64,000 nt of DNA from Streptomyces mangrovi (GCF_900114215.1 NZ_FOSG01000014.1:97826-161825), one strand, 5' to 3'; positions 46,625-56,256 are shown, counted from the first letter of the stretch. Program-made: numbers and translations. Notes: generated by a model from the sequence alone, not told the origin.

Positions 46625-48697
46625 TCAGATGTCGAGGAAGCGGACGTCCTTGGCGTTGCGCTGGATGAACGAGCGCCGCGCCTCCACGTCCTCGCCCATC
46701 AGGATCGAGAACAGGTCGTCGGCGGCGGCCGCGTCGTCCAGCGTCACCTGGCGCAGCACCCGGTGGGCCTGGTCCATGGTGGTGATGCGCAGCTCCTCGG
46801 CGTTCATCTCGCCCAGACCCTTGAACCGCTGGACCGAGTCGTCCCTGATGCGCTTGCCCTGCTCGCGGCCCAGGCGGATCAGGCTGTCGCGCTCGCGGTC
46901 GGAGTAGGCGTACTCGAACTCGTCGCGCGACCACTTGATCTTGTACAGCGGCGGCTGGGACAGATAGACGTGACCGGCCTCGACCAGCGGCCGCATGAAG
47001 CGGAACAGCAGCGTCAGCAGCAGGGTGTTGATGTGCTGGCCGTCGACGTCGGCGTCGGCCATCAGGATGATCTTGTGGTAGCGGAGCCGGGCGATGTCGA
47101 AGTCCTCGTGGATCCCGGTGCCGAAGGCCGAGATCAGCGCCTGGACCTCCTGGTTCTGCAGGACCTTGTCGATCCGCGCCTTCTCCACGTTCAGGATCTT
47201 GCCGCGGATCGGCAGGATGGCCTGGTACTGCGGATTGCGGCCGGACTTGGCCGAGCCGCCCGCGGAGTCCCCCTCGACGATGAAGATCTCGCACTTGGCC
47301 GGGTCGTTGGACTGGCAGTCGCTCAGCTTGCCCGGCAGCGAGGCCGTCTCCAGCAGGCCCTTGCGGCGGGTGAGGTCCCTCGCCTTGCGGGCCGCCACGC
47401 GCGCGGTGGCCGCCTGGATCCCCTTGCGGATGATGTCGGCGGCCTCGTTGGGGTTGCGGTCCAGCCAGTCGCCGAAGTGCTCGTGGACGATCTTCTGGAC
47501 GAAGGTCTTGGCCTCGGTGTTGCCCAGCTTCGTCTTCGTCTGGCCCTCGAACTGCGGCTCGCCCAGCTTCACCGAGATGATCGCCGTCAGACCCTCGCGG
47601 ATGTCCTCGCCCGTGAGGTTGTCGTCCTTCTCGCGCAGCAGCTTCTTGTCACGGGCGTAGCGGTTGACCAGACCGGTCAGCGCGGCCCGGAAGCCCTCCT
47701 CGTGAGTACCGCCCTCGTGGGTGTGGATGGTGTTCGCGAAGCTGTAGACACCCTCGGTGTACTGGGTGTTCCACTGCATCGCGATCTCCACCGAGATCTT
47801 GCGCTCCTTGTCCTCCGCCTCGATGTCGATCACCGAGGGGTGAACGGGATCGCCCTTGCGGGAGTTGAGGTGGCGGACGAAGTCCGAGATACCGCCCTCG
47901 TAGTGGTAGCGGACGTGGCGCGGCTTGTCGTCCTCGGAGGTGTCCGCGGTGTCGGCCCCGGCCGTCTGCTTGGCCGCCGCCCGCTCGTCGGTCAGGGTGA
48001 TCGTCAGACCGCGGTTGAGGAAGGCCATCTCCTGGAAACGCCGCGAGAGCGTCTCGAAGGAGTAGTCGGTGGTGTCGAAGATGTCGCCGTCGGCCCAGAA
48101 CACGACCGTCGTGCCGGTCTCGTCGGTGGCCTCGTGCCGCTGGAGAGGAGCGGTGGGCACCCCCATCTTGTAGTCCTGCGTCCAGCGGTGGCCGTCGGTC
48201 TTCACCTCGACCGAGACCTTGGTGGACAGCGCGTTGACCACCGAGACGCCCACACCGTGCAGACCGCCGGAGACCGCGTAGCCGCCGCCGCCGAACTTGC
48301 CGCCCGCGTGCAGCACCGTCAGCACGACCTCGACGGCCGGCTTGCCCTCGGAGGGAACGATGCCCACCGGGATGCCGCGGCCGTTGTCCACGACCCGGAC
48401 GCCGCCGTCGGCCAGCAGCGTCACGTCGATGGTGTCCGCGTGGCCGGCCAGCGCCTCGTCGACGGAGTTGTCCACCACTTCCTGCACGAGGTGGTGGAGG
48501 CCGCGCTCACCGGTGGACCCGATGTACATGCCGGGTCGCTTGCGGACCGCGTCCAGGCCCTCCAGGACCGTGATCGCACTGGCGTCGTACGACGGCTCGC
48601 CGCCACCGGCTCCGGAGACGGACGGGGTCGCGGACGGGACAGGGGTCTCCTCGCCGGAAGCGGGGATGGTTTCGTTGGAGTTGCCGGAATCGGCCAC
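46625..48697 (-). CDS. gyrB: DNA gyrase subunit B
   Basis: 690 residues. GHKL ATPase (VQEVVDNSVDEALAGHAD, VVDNGRGIPVG, GGLHGVGVSVVNALS) and TOPRIM domain (FIVEGDSAGGSAKSGRN, MADADVDGQHIN). Supplies ATP hydrolysis to gyrase. The GTG at 48697 (VADSGNSNE) was chosen; the frame runs on upstream without homology. GyrB-type ending FLDI confirms the C-terminus. gyrA follows in the operon. Confidence 0.96.
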   Translation of the reverse strand: MADSGNSNETIPASGEETPVPSATPSVSGAGGGEPSYDASAITVLEGLDAVRKRPGMYIGSTGERGLHHLVQEVVDNSVDEALAGHADTIDVTLLADGGVRVVDNGRGIPVGIVPSEGKPAVEVVLTVLHAGGKFGGGGYAVSGGLHGVGVSVVNALSTKVSVEVKTDGHRWTQDYKMGVPTAPLQRHEATDETGTTVVFWADGDIFDTTDYSFETLSRRFQEMAFLNRGLTITLTDERAAAKQTAGADTADTSEDDKPRHVRYHYEGGISDFVRHLNSRKGDPVHPSVIDIEAEDKERKISVEIAMQWNTQYTEGVYSFANTIHTHEGGTHEEGFRAALTGLVNRYARDKKLLREKDDNLTGEDIREGLTAIISVKLGEPQFEGQTKTKLGNTEAKTFVQKIVHEHFGDWLDRNPNEAADIIRKGIQAATARVAARKARDLTRRKGLLETASLPGKLSDCQSNDPAKCEIFIVEGDSAGGSAKSGRNPQYQAILPIRGKILNVEKARIDKVLQNQEVQALISAFGTGIHEDFDIARLRYHKIILMADADVDGQHINTLLLTLLFRFMRPLVEAGHVYLSQPPLYKIKWSRDEFEYAYSDRERDSLIRLGREQGKRIRDDSVQRFKGLGEMNAEELRITTMDQAHRVLRQVTLDDAAAADDLFSILMGEDVEARRSFIQRNAKDVRFLDI

Positions 48698-49184
48698 GAA
48701 GCGCCCTTTCTGGCACAGCACAAGCCTTCCCCTGCGACCGGAGGGAAGAGTTCCGGAAGGCCTTCCGGAGACCCTGTCCGCACGGCAGGAGCGGCTGCGT
48801 CGTTCGACATGTTCCGCAGTAAGGCGGGTGTGTCTCCAGTCTACCGGTACCACTGACATCGATGGGGGTTTGCCGGTACCTGGGGCCGCATGTGCCGCCC
48901 TGAACCGGCCTCCGCCGACTCCCCATATGCGGGCCGGGCCCCCAGGACGCTCACGACGGCCCTCAGCGCCTCGACATGTCAATGGACCGTCACTGTGAGC
49001 GCACTCACGGAACGAGGGCCTCCGACTCCCTCCGAACGCCGGGTATCCGTGCTGGTCAGAGGCCCGTCCGCGACAGCGGGGCGGCCTCTGCGGGGCCCGG
49101 GAAAACCTTGAGAGGGCTCCGGGAGGACTTCCGGGAGGCACGGGCGGCCCGGCGGGCCGCGGCCGCACCCCGGCGAGCCGCCCG
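48698..49184. other. intergenic region upstream of gyrB
   Basis: 487 bases between the DUF721 stop and the gyrB start, both minus strand. It should contain the gyrB promoter, expected to respond to supercoiling. A TAGACT -10-like hexamer lies at 48838-48843 (minus) but I find no good -35. Some short ORFs cross it but none shows a domain. No hairpin of note. Confidence 0.4.
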
Positions 49185-49799
49185 TCAGCCGTAGGTGTCC
49201 CCGGGCCCCCGACTGCCCGGAGCACGCAGCCGGCCGTGCCGGGTGTCCGGCGCCTGTGGCCCCCGCACCCTGATCGACTTCACCGACCCCTGCCCGAGAT
49301 CGGCGTTCAGCCGCGCCACCAGCTGCGGAGCCAGCAGCCGCACCTGCGTCGCCCACGCCGTCGAGTCGCAGCGCACCGACAGCACCCGTTCCCGCTCGTC
49401 GTAGGACTGCGGTACGCAGTGCCGCGCCAGCTCCGGGCCCACCAACTCCGGCCAGCGGCCCATCACACCGCCGACCGCCATCGGCATCTCCCAGCCGCGC
49501 TCGGTCTTCAGCCGCTCGATCGCCGCCCCCAGCGGCAGCGGATCACGGCCGTCCCGCCGCGCCCCGGACCGCAGGCCCCCGCCGGTGCGCGCCTGCCGCT
49601 TCTGCCGCGCCGCACTGCCGCGCGCCCGCGCCTGCTCCCTGGCCGCCCGCAGCGCCACCCTGGCCAGATCGACTCCCGAGGGCTCGGCCGCCGGTCCCGG
49701 AATCCGCCCCTCCGCAGAATCCCCCCGCCCGCCCGAGGAAGGCCCGGGAGGGCTCCCGGGCAGGCCGGAGAGCTCCTCCGGACGATCCTCCCGCCTCAC
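49185..49799 (-). CDS. DUF721 / DciA-like protein
   Basis: 204 residues. Arg/Ala-rich N-terminal half, then the DUF721 core: GWEMPMAVGGVMGRWPELVG, YDERERVLSVRCDSTAWATQ and LLAPQLVARLNADLG. DciA proteins help load the replicative helicase in bacteria lacking DnaC, and this gene sits between recF and gyrB near oriC, which suits that role. The GTG start overlaps the recF stop by 4 bases. DciA activity itself is inferred. Confidence 0.87.
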   Translation of the reverse strand: MRREDRPEELSGLPGSPPGPSSGGRGDSAEGRIPGPAAEPSGVDLARVALRAAREQARARGSAARQKRQARTGGGLRSGARRDGRDPLPLGAAIERLKTERGWEMPMAVGGVMGRWPELVGPELARHCVPQSYDERERVLSVRCDSTAWATQVRLLAPQLVARLNADLGQGSVKSIRVRGPQAPDTRHGRLRAPGSRGPGDTYG

Positions 49800-50917
49800 A
49801 GCCGGGTCACCTCCCCGCCGCCGACCGCGTACCGCGCCCCCGCCAGCAGTTCGGGGACGTCCTCCTCCACCGCCGCCGTCACCAGCACCTGCTCACCGTG
49901 CGCCACCAGCTCCGCCAGCCGCTCCCGCCGCCTGGCGTCCAGCTCGGCGAAGACGTCGTCGAGCACGAGGACCGGCTCGTTGCCCTCGCCGCGCAGCAGG
50001 TCGTACGAGGCCAGCCGCAGCGCCAGGGCGTACGACCACGACTCCCCGTGGCTCGCGTACCCCTTCGCCGGCAACTCCCCCAGCCTCAGCACGAGATCGT
50101 CACGGTGCGGGCCCACCAGCGTCACACCGCGCTCGATCTCCTGGCGGCGCGCCCCGGACAGCGCGGCCAGCAGCCCCTCGTACAGCTCCTCGCGCGTGCC
50201 GCCCTCCACCGGCGAGCGGTACTCCAGCACCACCGGGCCACCGCCCGGGGCCAGCCGCTCGTACGCCTTGTCCGCCAACGGCCCCAGCGCCGCCACCAGC
50301 GACATCCGGTGCGCCAGCAACTCCGCCCCGGCACGGGCCAGATGCTGGTCCCACACGTCCAGGGTGGACAGCGCCCCGCCGCCGGACCCACCACCGTGCC
50401 GGCGCGCCATCGCCGCCGTCTTCAGCAGGGTGTTGCGCTGCCTGAGCACCCGGTCGTAGTCCGACCGCACCCCCGCCATCCGCGGCGAGCGCGCCGTCAC
50501 CAGCTCGTCCAGGAAACGACGGCGCTCCCCGGGATCGCCCTTCACCAGCGCAAGGTCCTCCGGGGCGAACAGCACCGTGCGCACGATGCCCAGCACATCC
50601 CTCGGCCTGACCTGCGAGGAGCGGTTGATCCGCGCCCGGTTGGCCCGCCCCGGGTTCAGCTCCAGCTCCACCAGCTGCTGCCGCTCCCCCTGCCGCACCG
50701 CCGCCCGCACCACCGCGCGGTCGGCGCCCTGCCTCACCAGGGGCGCGTCGGAGGAGACCCGGTGGCTGCCCAGCGTCGCGAGATAGCCGACCGCCTCGAC
50801 GAGATTGGTCTTTCCCTGGCCGTTCGGACCGACGAAAGCGGTGACGCCCGGATCGAGCGGAACCTCGATCCGGGCGTAGGACCGGAAGTCGGCCAGCGAC
50901 AGATGCGTGACGTGCAT
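49796..50917 (-). CDS. recF: DNA replication/repair protein RecF
   Basis: 373 residues. SMC-like ATPase: Walker A FVGPNGQGKTNLVEAVGYL, signature LALRLASYDLLR region and Walker B PVLVLDDVFAELD. Starts MHVTHLSLADFRSY, as in the family. Loads RecA at gaps. Lies 20 bases downstream of gnd and upstream of DUF721 with a 4-base overlap. Confidence 0.94.
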   Translation of the reverse strand: MHVTHLSLADFRSYARIEVPLDPGVTAFVGPNGQGKTNLVEAVGYLATLGSHRVSSDAPLVRQGADRAVVRAAVRQGERQQLVELELNPGRANRARINRSSQVRPRDVLGIVRTVLFAPEDLALVKGDPGERRRFLDELVTARSPRMAGVRSDYDRVLRQRNTLLKTAAMARRHGGGSGGGALSTLDVWDQHLARAGAELLAHRMSLVAALGPLADKAYERLAPGGGPVVLEYRSPVEGGTREELYEGLLAALSGARRQEIERGVTLVGPHRDDLVLRLGELPAKGYASHGESWSYALALRLASYDLLRGEGNEPVLVLDDVFAELDARRRERLAELVAHGEQVLVTAAVEEDVPELLAGARYAVGGGEVTRL

Positions 50918-50937
50918 CGGATCCGCTTCTGGGCCGG

Positions 50938-51873
50938 TCAGCCGCCGACGGGCGGGTCGACGTCCGCGCCCGGCGCGTCGGCGCCCTTCTCGCCGCCGGC
51001 CGCGGCGGTCACCGCGTGGCCGCCGAACTGGTTGCGCAGCGCGGCGACCATCTTCATCTGCGGGGAGTCGTCCTGGCGCGAGGAGAAGCGGGCGAACAGC
51101 GACGCGGTGATCGCCGGCAGCGGCACGGCGTGGTCGATCGCCGCCTCCACCGTCCACCGGCCCTCGCCGGAGTCGGCCGCGTAGCCGCGCAGCGCTCCCA
51201 GGTGCTCGTCGTCGTCCAGTGCGCGGACGGCCAGGTCCAGCAGCCAGGAGCGGATGACGGTGCCCTCCTGCCAGGAGCGGAAGACCTCGCGGACGTCGGT
51301 GACGGCCTCGGCCGCCTCCAGCAGCTCCCAGCCCTCGGCGAAGGCCTGCATCATCGCGTACTCGATGCCGTTGTGGACCATCTTCGCGAAGTGGCCGGCG
51401 CCCACCCTGCCGGCGTGCACGGAGCCGAACTCGCCCTCCGGCTTGAGGGCGTCGAAGACCGGCTGCACCTTCGCGACGTTCTCGGCGTCGCCGCCGTACA
51501 TCAGCGCGTAGCCGTTCTCCAGACCCCACACGCCGCCGGAGACGCCGCAGTCCACGAAGCCGATGCCCTTGGCCGCCAGCTCCTCGGCGTGCCGCTCGTC
51601 GTCCGTCCAGCGGGAGTTCCCTCCGTCCACGACCACGTCGCCGGGGGAGAGCAGCTCACCCAGCGAGTCGATCGTCGACTGCGTCGGGCCGCCGGCCGGG
51701 ACCATGACCCACACCACCCGCGGGGCCTTCAGCGAGTCCACGAGCTCCTCGAGGCTCTGGACGTCGGCGAGGTCCGGGTTGCGGTCGAATCCGACGACGG
51801 TGTGGCCTGCGCGGCGGATGCGCTCGCGCATGTTGCCGCCCATCTTGCCGAGACCGACGAGACCGAGCTCCAT
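50938..51873 (-). CDS. gnd: 6-phosphogluconate dehydrogenase, decarboxylating (Gnd, short type)
   Basis: 311 residues, the short actinobacterial/YqeC-like class (long-type enzymes have about 470). N-terminal GLGKMGGNMRERI (nucleotide loop), VVDGGNSRWTDD and the catalytic region CGVSGGVWGLENGYALMYGG with the Lys/Asn in HFAKMVHNGIEYAMMQ. Oxidises 6-phosphogluconate to ribulose 5-phosphate and CO2, probably with NAD. It is a conserved metabolic insert between dnaN and recF in Streptomyces. Confidence 0.92.
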   Translation of the reverse strand: MELGLVGLGKMGGNMRERIRRAGHTVVGFDRNPDLADVQSLEELVDSLKAPRVVWVMVPAGGPTQSTIDSLGELLSPGDVVVDGGNSRWTDDERHAEELAAKGIGFVDCGVSGGVWGLENGYALMYGGDAENVAKVQPVFDALKPEGEFGSVHAGRVGAGHFAKMVHNGIEYAMMQAFAEGWELLEAAEAVTDVREVFRSWQEGTVIRSWLLDLAVRALDDDEHLGALRGYAADSGEGRWTVEAAIDHAVPLPAITASLFARFSSRQDDSPQMKMVAALRNQFGGHAVTAAAGGEKGADAPGADVDPPVGG

Positions 51874-52059
51874 CAGGGGGCCTTTCTTCGGTGTCCTGGT
51901 GTTGCGTACCCGGGTACGAGCCTACGACGGAGAGGGCGGCGCACAGCTGCGGGCACACTCCGCTCGTATGGGCGCGGACCGGGCCGGAGAACAGCTCCGG
52001 CTGCCCCGGTTCCCCGGGCCCCGGCCCGGCAGCCCCGGCCCGGCCGCCCGCCACCGGCC

Positions 52060-53190
52060 TCAGCCCGACAGCCGCACCGGCATGATCAGGTACTTGTAGG
52101 CCTCGTCCGCCTCCGCGTCCACCGCCGGCCTGCCGCTCAGCAGCGCGGGCTTGGTCGAGGTGGTGAAGGAGAGCTGCGCGACCGGGGCGTCGATGGCGCT
52201 CAGGCCCTCCAGCAGGAAGCCCGGGTTGAAGGCGATCGAGATGTCGTCGCCCTCCAGCTGCGCGTCCACACGCTCCACAGCCTGTGCGTCGTCGCTGGAT
52301 CCCGCCTCCAGGATCAGGACGCCCTGCTCGAAGGTGAGCCGCACCGGGGTGTTCCGCTCGGCGACCAGGGACACACGCTTGACCGCCTCCACGAAGGGGG
52401 CCGTCTCGATCACCGCGACCGAGTTGAACTCCGTCGGGAAGAGCGTGCGGTACTTCGGCAGGTCGCCCTCGAGCAGCCGCGTCGTGGTCCGCCGCCCGTT
52501 GCCCTCGAAACCGATCAGGCCCTCGCCCGCGCCGGAGCCCGACAGCGCCAGCGTCACGTTGTCGCCGCCGCTGAGGGACTTCGCCGTGTCCAGCAGGGTC
52601 TTGGCCGGAACCAGGGCCACCGCGGAGGCGTCCGGCGTCTCCGGCTTCCACAGGAACTCGCGGACCGCGAAGCGGTAGCGGTCGGTGGACGCCAGGGTGA
52701 CCGTGTCGCCCTCGATCTCGATCCGCACGCCGGTGAGCACCGGCAGGGTGTCGTCGCGTCCGGCCGCGATGGCGACCTGGGCCGCGGCGGCGGCGAAGAC
52801 CTCGCCGGGGACCGTGCCGGTCGCGCTCGGCATCTGGGGAAGCGCCGGGTACTCCTCCACAGGCAGTGTGTGGAGTGTGAACCGGGAGGATCCGCAGACG
52901 ACGCTCACCCGTACACCGTCTGTGGAAATCTCCACCGGGCGGTTGGGGAGGGCTCGCGAGATGTCGGCCAGCAGGCGGCCGGAGACGAGGACGGTCCCGT
53001 CCTCCTCCACATCGGCCTCCACCGAGACCCGCGCGGAGACCTCGTAGTCGAAACCGGACAGGCTCAGCGAGCCCTCCTCGGCCTTCAGCAGCAGCCCCGC
53101 GAGGACCGGCACCGGGGGCCGGGCCGGCAGGCTGCGGGCCGCCCAGGCCACCGCCTCCGCGAGGACGTCGCGCTCCACCCGGATCTTCAC
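52060..53190 (-). CDS. dnaN: DNA polymerase III beta sliding clamp
   Basis: 376 residues, three clamp domains. Start MKIRVERDVLAEAVAWAARS; the end KYLIMPVRLSG is the typical DnaN C-terminus. It encircles DNA and holds polymerase and clamp partners. ATG at 53190. Its promoter is in the oriC region on the right. Confidence 0.96.
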   Translation of the reverse strand: MKIRVERDVLAEAVAWAARSLPARPPVPVLAGLLLKAEEGSLSLSGFDYEVSARVSVEADVEEDGTVLVSGRLLADISRALPNRPVEISTDGVRVSVVCGSSRFTLHTLPVEEYPALPQMPSATGTVPGEVFAAAAAQVAIAAGRDDTLPVLTGVRIEIEGDTVTLASTDRYRFAVREFLWKPETPDASAVALVPAKTLLDTAKSLSGGDNVTLALSGSGAGEGLIGFEGNGRRTTTRLLEGDLPKYRTLFPTEFNSVAVIETAPFVEAVKRVSLVAERNTPVRLTFEQGVLILEAGSSDDAQAVERVDAQLEGDDISIAFNPGFLLEGLSAIDAPVAQLSFTTSTKPALLSGRPAVDAEADEAYKYLIMPVRLSG

Positions 53191-54048
53191 TTAAGCCGCC
53201 TCCCGCTGTTGCTGGCTGCTCGCCTTGCTGGTCTTCGTCGTCGGCTTGTCGCCGGGGACCAGTCTGACGCACCCGGCCGACAGTCGGGGCGGGTCGGGGT
53301 CAAGTCGAGGGGAGGGGCCCGGAGCGCGGTCGGGCCGAGTTGTGCACAGGGCCCGTTTCCGATCGAAGTCCGCCCTTTATCTCCGTGGTCGTAGTAGTAG
53401 GGCCTGTGGAAACCGGGGATAACTCGATCCGCGCAGGTCAGGCCGGAAGTTTTGTCCACCGGCCCTGTGGGTGGGGAGGTGGACGAACAGGGGGTTCCTG
53501 TGGACGCCGGAAAGTTCTGCACATCCCGTGCACAGCGATCCGGGACTTCTCCCCAGGGCCGCCCACAGTTTTACCCACCTTCTCAACAGCCCAACCCAGC
53601 CCCTCGGTGTGACGCCTTTCACACGGAGGGGTGACATCGCGCGCCGTGTTGTCGAACAGTGGACAGCCCTGTGGAGAAGCTGGTGAAAGCTGTGCACAAC
53701 ACGGCCGGGGCTGTGGGCGGGCGGTGGACAATCCGATCTGCCGCTTGTGGGCGCAATCGGGATCCACAGCCTGTGGAAAACTTCTGACCACAGATCCCCA
53801 GGCACCTGACCAGGCCCATTCGATCATCGAGCGGTGTGCCTGTGGACGCTATCTGGACAACCCGATGGTCCCCAGAGTGTGGACGGAAGAAAGTCGGTGA
53901 ATCTGTGGATCACTCTTCTTCCCGCCTGTGGATTCGAACAGCGAGAAGCCCCCGGGAGAGGTCTCCTCGGGGGCTTCGGCGGGCAGGGCGGCCGACGTGA
54001 TCCGCGCGGCCGCACACGGCGGCGGGCGCGGCGGCGGGCGCGGCGGCG
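53191..54048. other. oriC: chromosomal replication origin oriC
   Basis: An 858-base gene-free region between dnaN and dnaA with about eighteen DnaA-box-like sites on both strands. Best matches to TTRTNCACA: 53340-53348 (+), 53691-53699 (-). One mismatch: 53452-53460, 53515-53523, 53670-53678, 53723-53731, 53772-53780, 53852-53860, 53904-53912. Weaker: 53499-53507, 53526-53534, 53760-53768, 53841-53849, 53878-53886, 53927-53935. This fits the known Streptomyces origin between dnaA and dnaN, with many boxes and no obvious AT-rich 13-mers. The dnaA terminator is at its right edge. Confidence 0.92.
53945..53977 (-). terminator. terminator of dnaA
   Basis: A 10-bp stem (53945-53954 with 53968-53977) with further inner pairing, located 70 bases 3' of the dnaA stop. 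It keeps dnaA transcription out of oriC. Confidence 0.72.
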
Positions 54049-55878
54049 TCAGGCGTTCTTGATGCGGTTGGTCAGCTCGGTGACCTGGTTGTAGATGGAC
54101 CGCCGTTCGGCCATCAGCGCGCGGATCTTGCGGTCGGCGTGCATGACGGTGGTGTGGTCCCGGCCGCCGAACTGGGCGCCGATCTTCGGCAGCGACAGAT
54201 CGGTCAGCTCGCGGCACAGGTACATGGCGATCTGCCGGGCGGTGACCAGGACGCGGCTGCGCGAGGAGCCGCACAGGTCGTCCACCGTCAGCCCGAAGTA
54301 GTCGGCCGTCGACGCCATGATGTTGGCCGCGGTGATCTCCGGGGCGGCGTCCTCGCCGCCGGGGATGAGGTCCTTCAGCACGATCTCGGTCAGGCCCAGG
54401 TCGACCGGCTGCCGGTTGAGGCTGGCGAAGGCCGTGACCCGGATCAGCGCGCCCTCCAGCTCGCGGATGTTGCGCGAGATCCGGGAGGCGATGAACTCCA
54501 GCACCTCGGGCGGCGCGTTCAGCTGCTCCTGGACGGCCTTCTTGCGCAGGATCGCGATGCGCGTCTCCAGCTCCGGCGGCTGGACGTCGGTGATCAGTCC
54601 CCACTCGAAGCGGTTGCGCAGCCGGTCCTCCAAGGTGACCAGCTGCTTGGGCGGCCGATCGGAGGAGAGCACGATCTGCTTGTTGGCGTTGTGGAGGGTG
54701 TTGAAGGTGTGGAAGAACTCCTCCTGGGTCGACTCCTTGCTCGCCAGGAACTGGATGTCGTCGACCAGCAGGATGTCCATGTCGCGGTAGCGCTTGCGGA
54801 ACGCGTCCGCCTTGCCGTCGCGGATGGAGTTGATGAACTCGTTGGTGAACTCCTCCGAGCTCACGTACCGCACCCGGGTGCCCGGGTAGAGGCTGCGGGC
54901 GTAGTGCCCGATGGCGTGCAGGAGGTGGGTCTTGCCCAGCCCGGACTCGCCGTAGATGAACAGCGGGTTGTACGCCTTGGCCGGCGCCTCGGCCACGGCC
55001 ACCGCGGCGGCGTGCGCGAAGCGGTTGGAGGCGCCGATGACGAAGGTGTCGAAGAGGTACTTCGGGTTCAGCCGGGCCGTCGGCTCACCGGGACCGGTCG
55101 CGGGCGCCGGCTGCGCGGCGAGCGGGCCGGGGGCGCCGCTGGGCGCGGGGAGCTGCTGGGGATCGGGGCGGCCGGTGCCCCGGGAGCCGTCGTAGCGCGG
55201 CACCGGCGGCTGGTCGTAGGGGGAAGCGTGGTGCCGGCCGTCGTAGGGGGGCGGCTCGTACGACGGGCTCTGCGACTGGTACGGGTCGTGCGGCGGCTGC
55301 CAGGCGTCGGGATCCTGGGGCCGGGGCCAGGCACCGGGCCGGTGCTGCTGGGGGGCGTGCGGATAGTCCGGGTACGCGGGCCGTGCGCTGGGCAGTTCGA
55401 GTTCCTGCTGACGGTCCTCGTGCTGGGGGCCGCCGTGCTGCGGACCTTGCTGCGGGCTGTGCGGCCGGGCGTGGCGGCCGCCGTGCCGGGGGGCGTCGTA
55501 GCGCGGTTCGTCGAAGTGCAGCGGCTGCTGGTGCGGCGCTGGCCGGTGGTGCTGGGGCGGTTCCGGGGAGGCCGGCGGGGCGGGAGGCGCCGGGGCCTGG
55601 GGCTCGGGAACCGGCCCGGTGACGGTGATCGCCAGGCGGATCGGCTGCTGGCACTCGCGGCTGAGCGCGTCGGTGATCAGCGGGGAGAGCCGTCCTTCCA
55701 GTACGCCCTTCGCGTACTCGTTGGGCACGCCGAGCAGCGCGGTGCCGGAGACCAGCACCAGGGGCTGGCAGTCTTTGAGCCACCGCTGGTCCTTGGCCTC
55801 GACTCCCTGGCCGTCGGCGAGGAGCTGTTCCAGCACGCGTGGCCACACTGCGGCAAGATCGGCAGGTAGGTCAGCCAC
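54049..55878 (-). CDS. dnaA: chromosomal replication initiator DnaA
   Basis: 609 residues. Domain I (1-90), a very long Pro/Gln/His/Tyr-rich domain II (about 90-275) as in Streptomyces, domain III AAA+ with Walker A YGESGLGKTHLLHAIG, Walker B DILLVDDIQFL and sensor DRLRNRFEWGL, and domain IV with the DNA-binding signature GGRDHTTVMHADRKIRALM. GTG at 55876-55878 (VADLPADLA) was chosen since GAGAGAG precedes it; the frame allows a GTG at 55899 without a ribosome site. Autoregulation is likely through two DnaA boxes at 56017-56037. Confidence 0.96.
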   Translation of the reverse strand: MADLPADLAAVWPRVLEQLLADGQGVEAKDQRWLKDCQPLVLVSGTALLGVPNEYAKGVLEGRLSPLITDALSRECQQPIRLAITVTGPVPEPQAPAPPAPPASPEPPQHHRPAPHQQPLHFDEPRYDAPRHGGRHARPHSPQQGPQHGGPQHEDRQQELELPSARPAYPDYPHAPQQHRPGAWPRPQDPDAWQPPHDPYQSQSPSYEPPPYDGRHHASPYDQPPVPRYDGSRGTGRPDPQQLPAPSGAPGPLAAQPAPATGPGEPTARLNPKYLFDTFVIGASNRFAHAAAVAVAEAPAKAYNPLFIYGESGLGKTHLLHAIGHYARSLYPGTRVRYVSSEEFTNEFINSIRDGKADAFRKRYRDMDILLVDDIQFLASKESTQEEFFHTFNTLHNANKQIVLSSDRPPKQLVTLEDRLRNRFEWGLITDVQPPELETRIAILRKKAVQEQLNAPPEVLEFIASRISRNIRELEGALIRVTAFASLNRQPVDLGLTEIVLKDLIPGGEDAAPEITAANIMASTADYFGLTVDDLCGSSRSRVLVTARQIAMYLCRELTDLSLPKIGAQFGGRDHTTVMHADRKIRALMAERRSIYNQVTELTNRIKNA

Positions 55879-55982
55879 AGGGCACGCTCTCTCACTCACT
55901 CGCTGGGTGGGGTTGTTCGGGCTTCGACAGTCCCACCCATGTGTGGTGCTTGGGACGGTCGGGAGGAAACGGAAGTTCGGCC

Positions 55983-56012
55983 ACGGTAGTCAGCGCGGCA
56001 TGCGTGGTTCAA
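55983..56012 (-). promoter_or_regulatory. dnaA promoter
   Basis: On the minus strand TTGAAC (56007-56012), 18-base spacer, TACCGT (55983-55988). The predicted start gives a leader of about 100 bases. DnaA boxes lie directly upstream of the -35. Confidence 0.72.
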
Positions 56013-56016
56013 GTCG

Positions 56017-56037
56017 TTGTCCACAGGCTGTGTACAG
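56017..56037. promoter_or_regulatory. two DnaA boxes upstream of the dnaA promoter
   Basis: A perfect TTGTCCACA at 56017-56025 (+) and CTGTACACA at 56029-56037 (-, one mismatch), separated by three bases and convergent. Their position suits negative autoregulation of dnaA. Confidence 0.78.
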
Positions 56038-56058
56038 AACCCCCCGCCCGGCCCTGGT

Positions 56059-56088
56059 TTGACCTGATGGTGCGGCCGCGCGTACCGT
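56059..56088 (+). promoter_or_regulatory. rpmH promoter
   Basis: TTGACC (56059-56064), 18-base spacer, TACCGT (56083-56088), a strong HrdB-like promoter reading towards rpmH. The leader would be about 160 bases. The rest of the dnaA-rpmH region (55879-56256) holds no gene. Confidence 0.7.
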
Positions 56089-56256
56089 AACCAGGTCGAG
56101 TTGTCGATGGCTGCTGCCGCCTGCCTCCGATGGGCAGATCCTGGTGATCATAGAAGCGGTGCACTCGGGCGTTGCGAGCTACTCGTGGGCGCACGGTGAC
56201 AGCCAGTCGGCGCCCCACACGTCTCGTACGAGACACAAGCATTCCTGGAGCCCCGA

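Noticed and set aside
53438..53900. several 60-140 codon frames inside oriC
   Set aside because: They cross the DnaA-box array on both strands and lack domains or ribosome sites.
54049..55899. dnaA start at GTG 55899
   Set aside because: No ribosome site; the GTG at 55878 gives the family N-terminus with GAGAGAG upstream.
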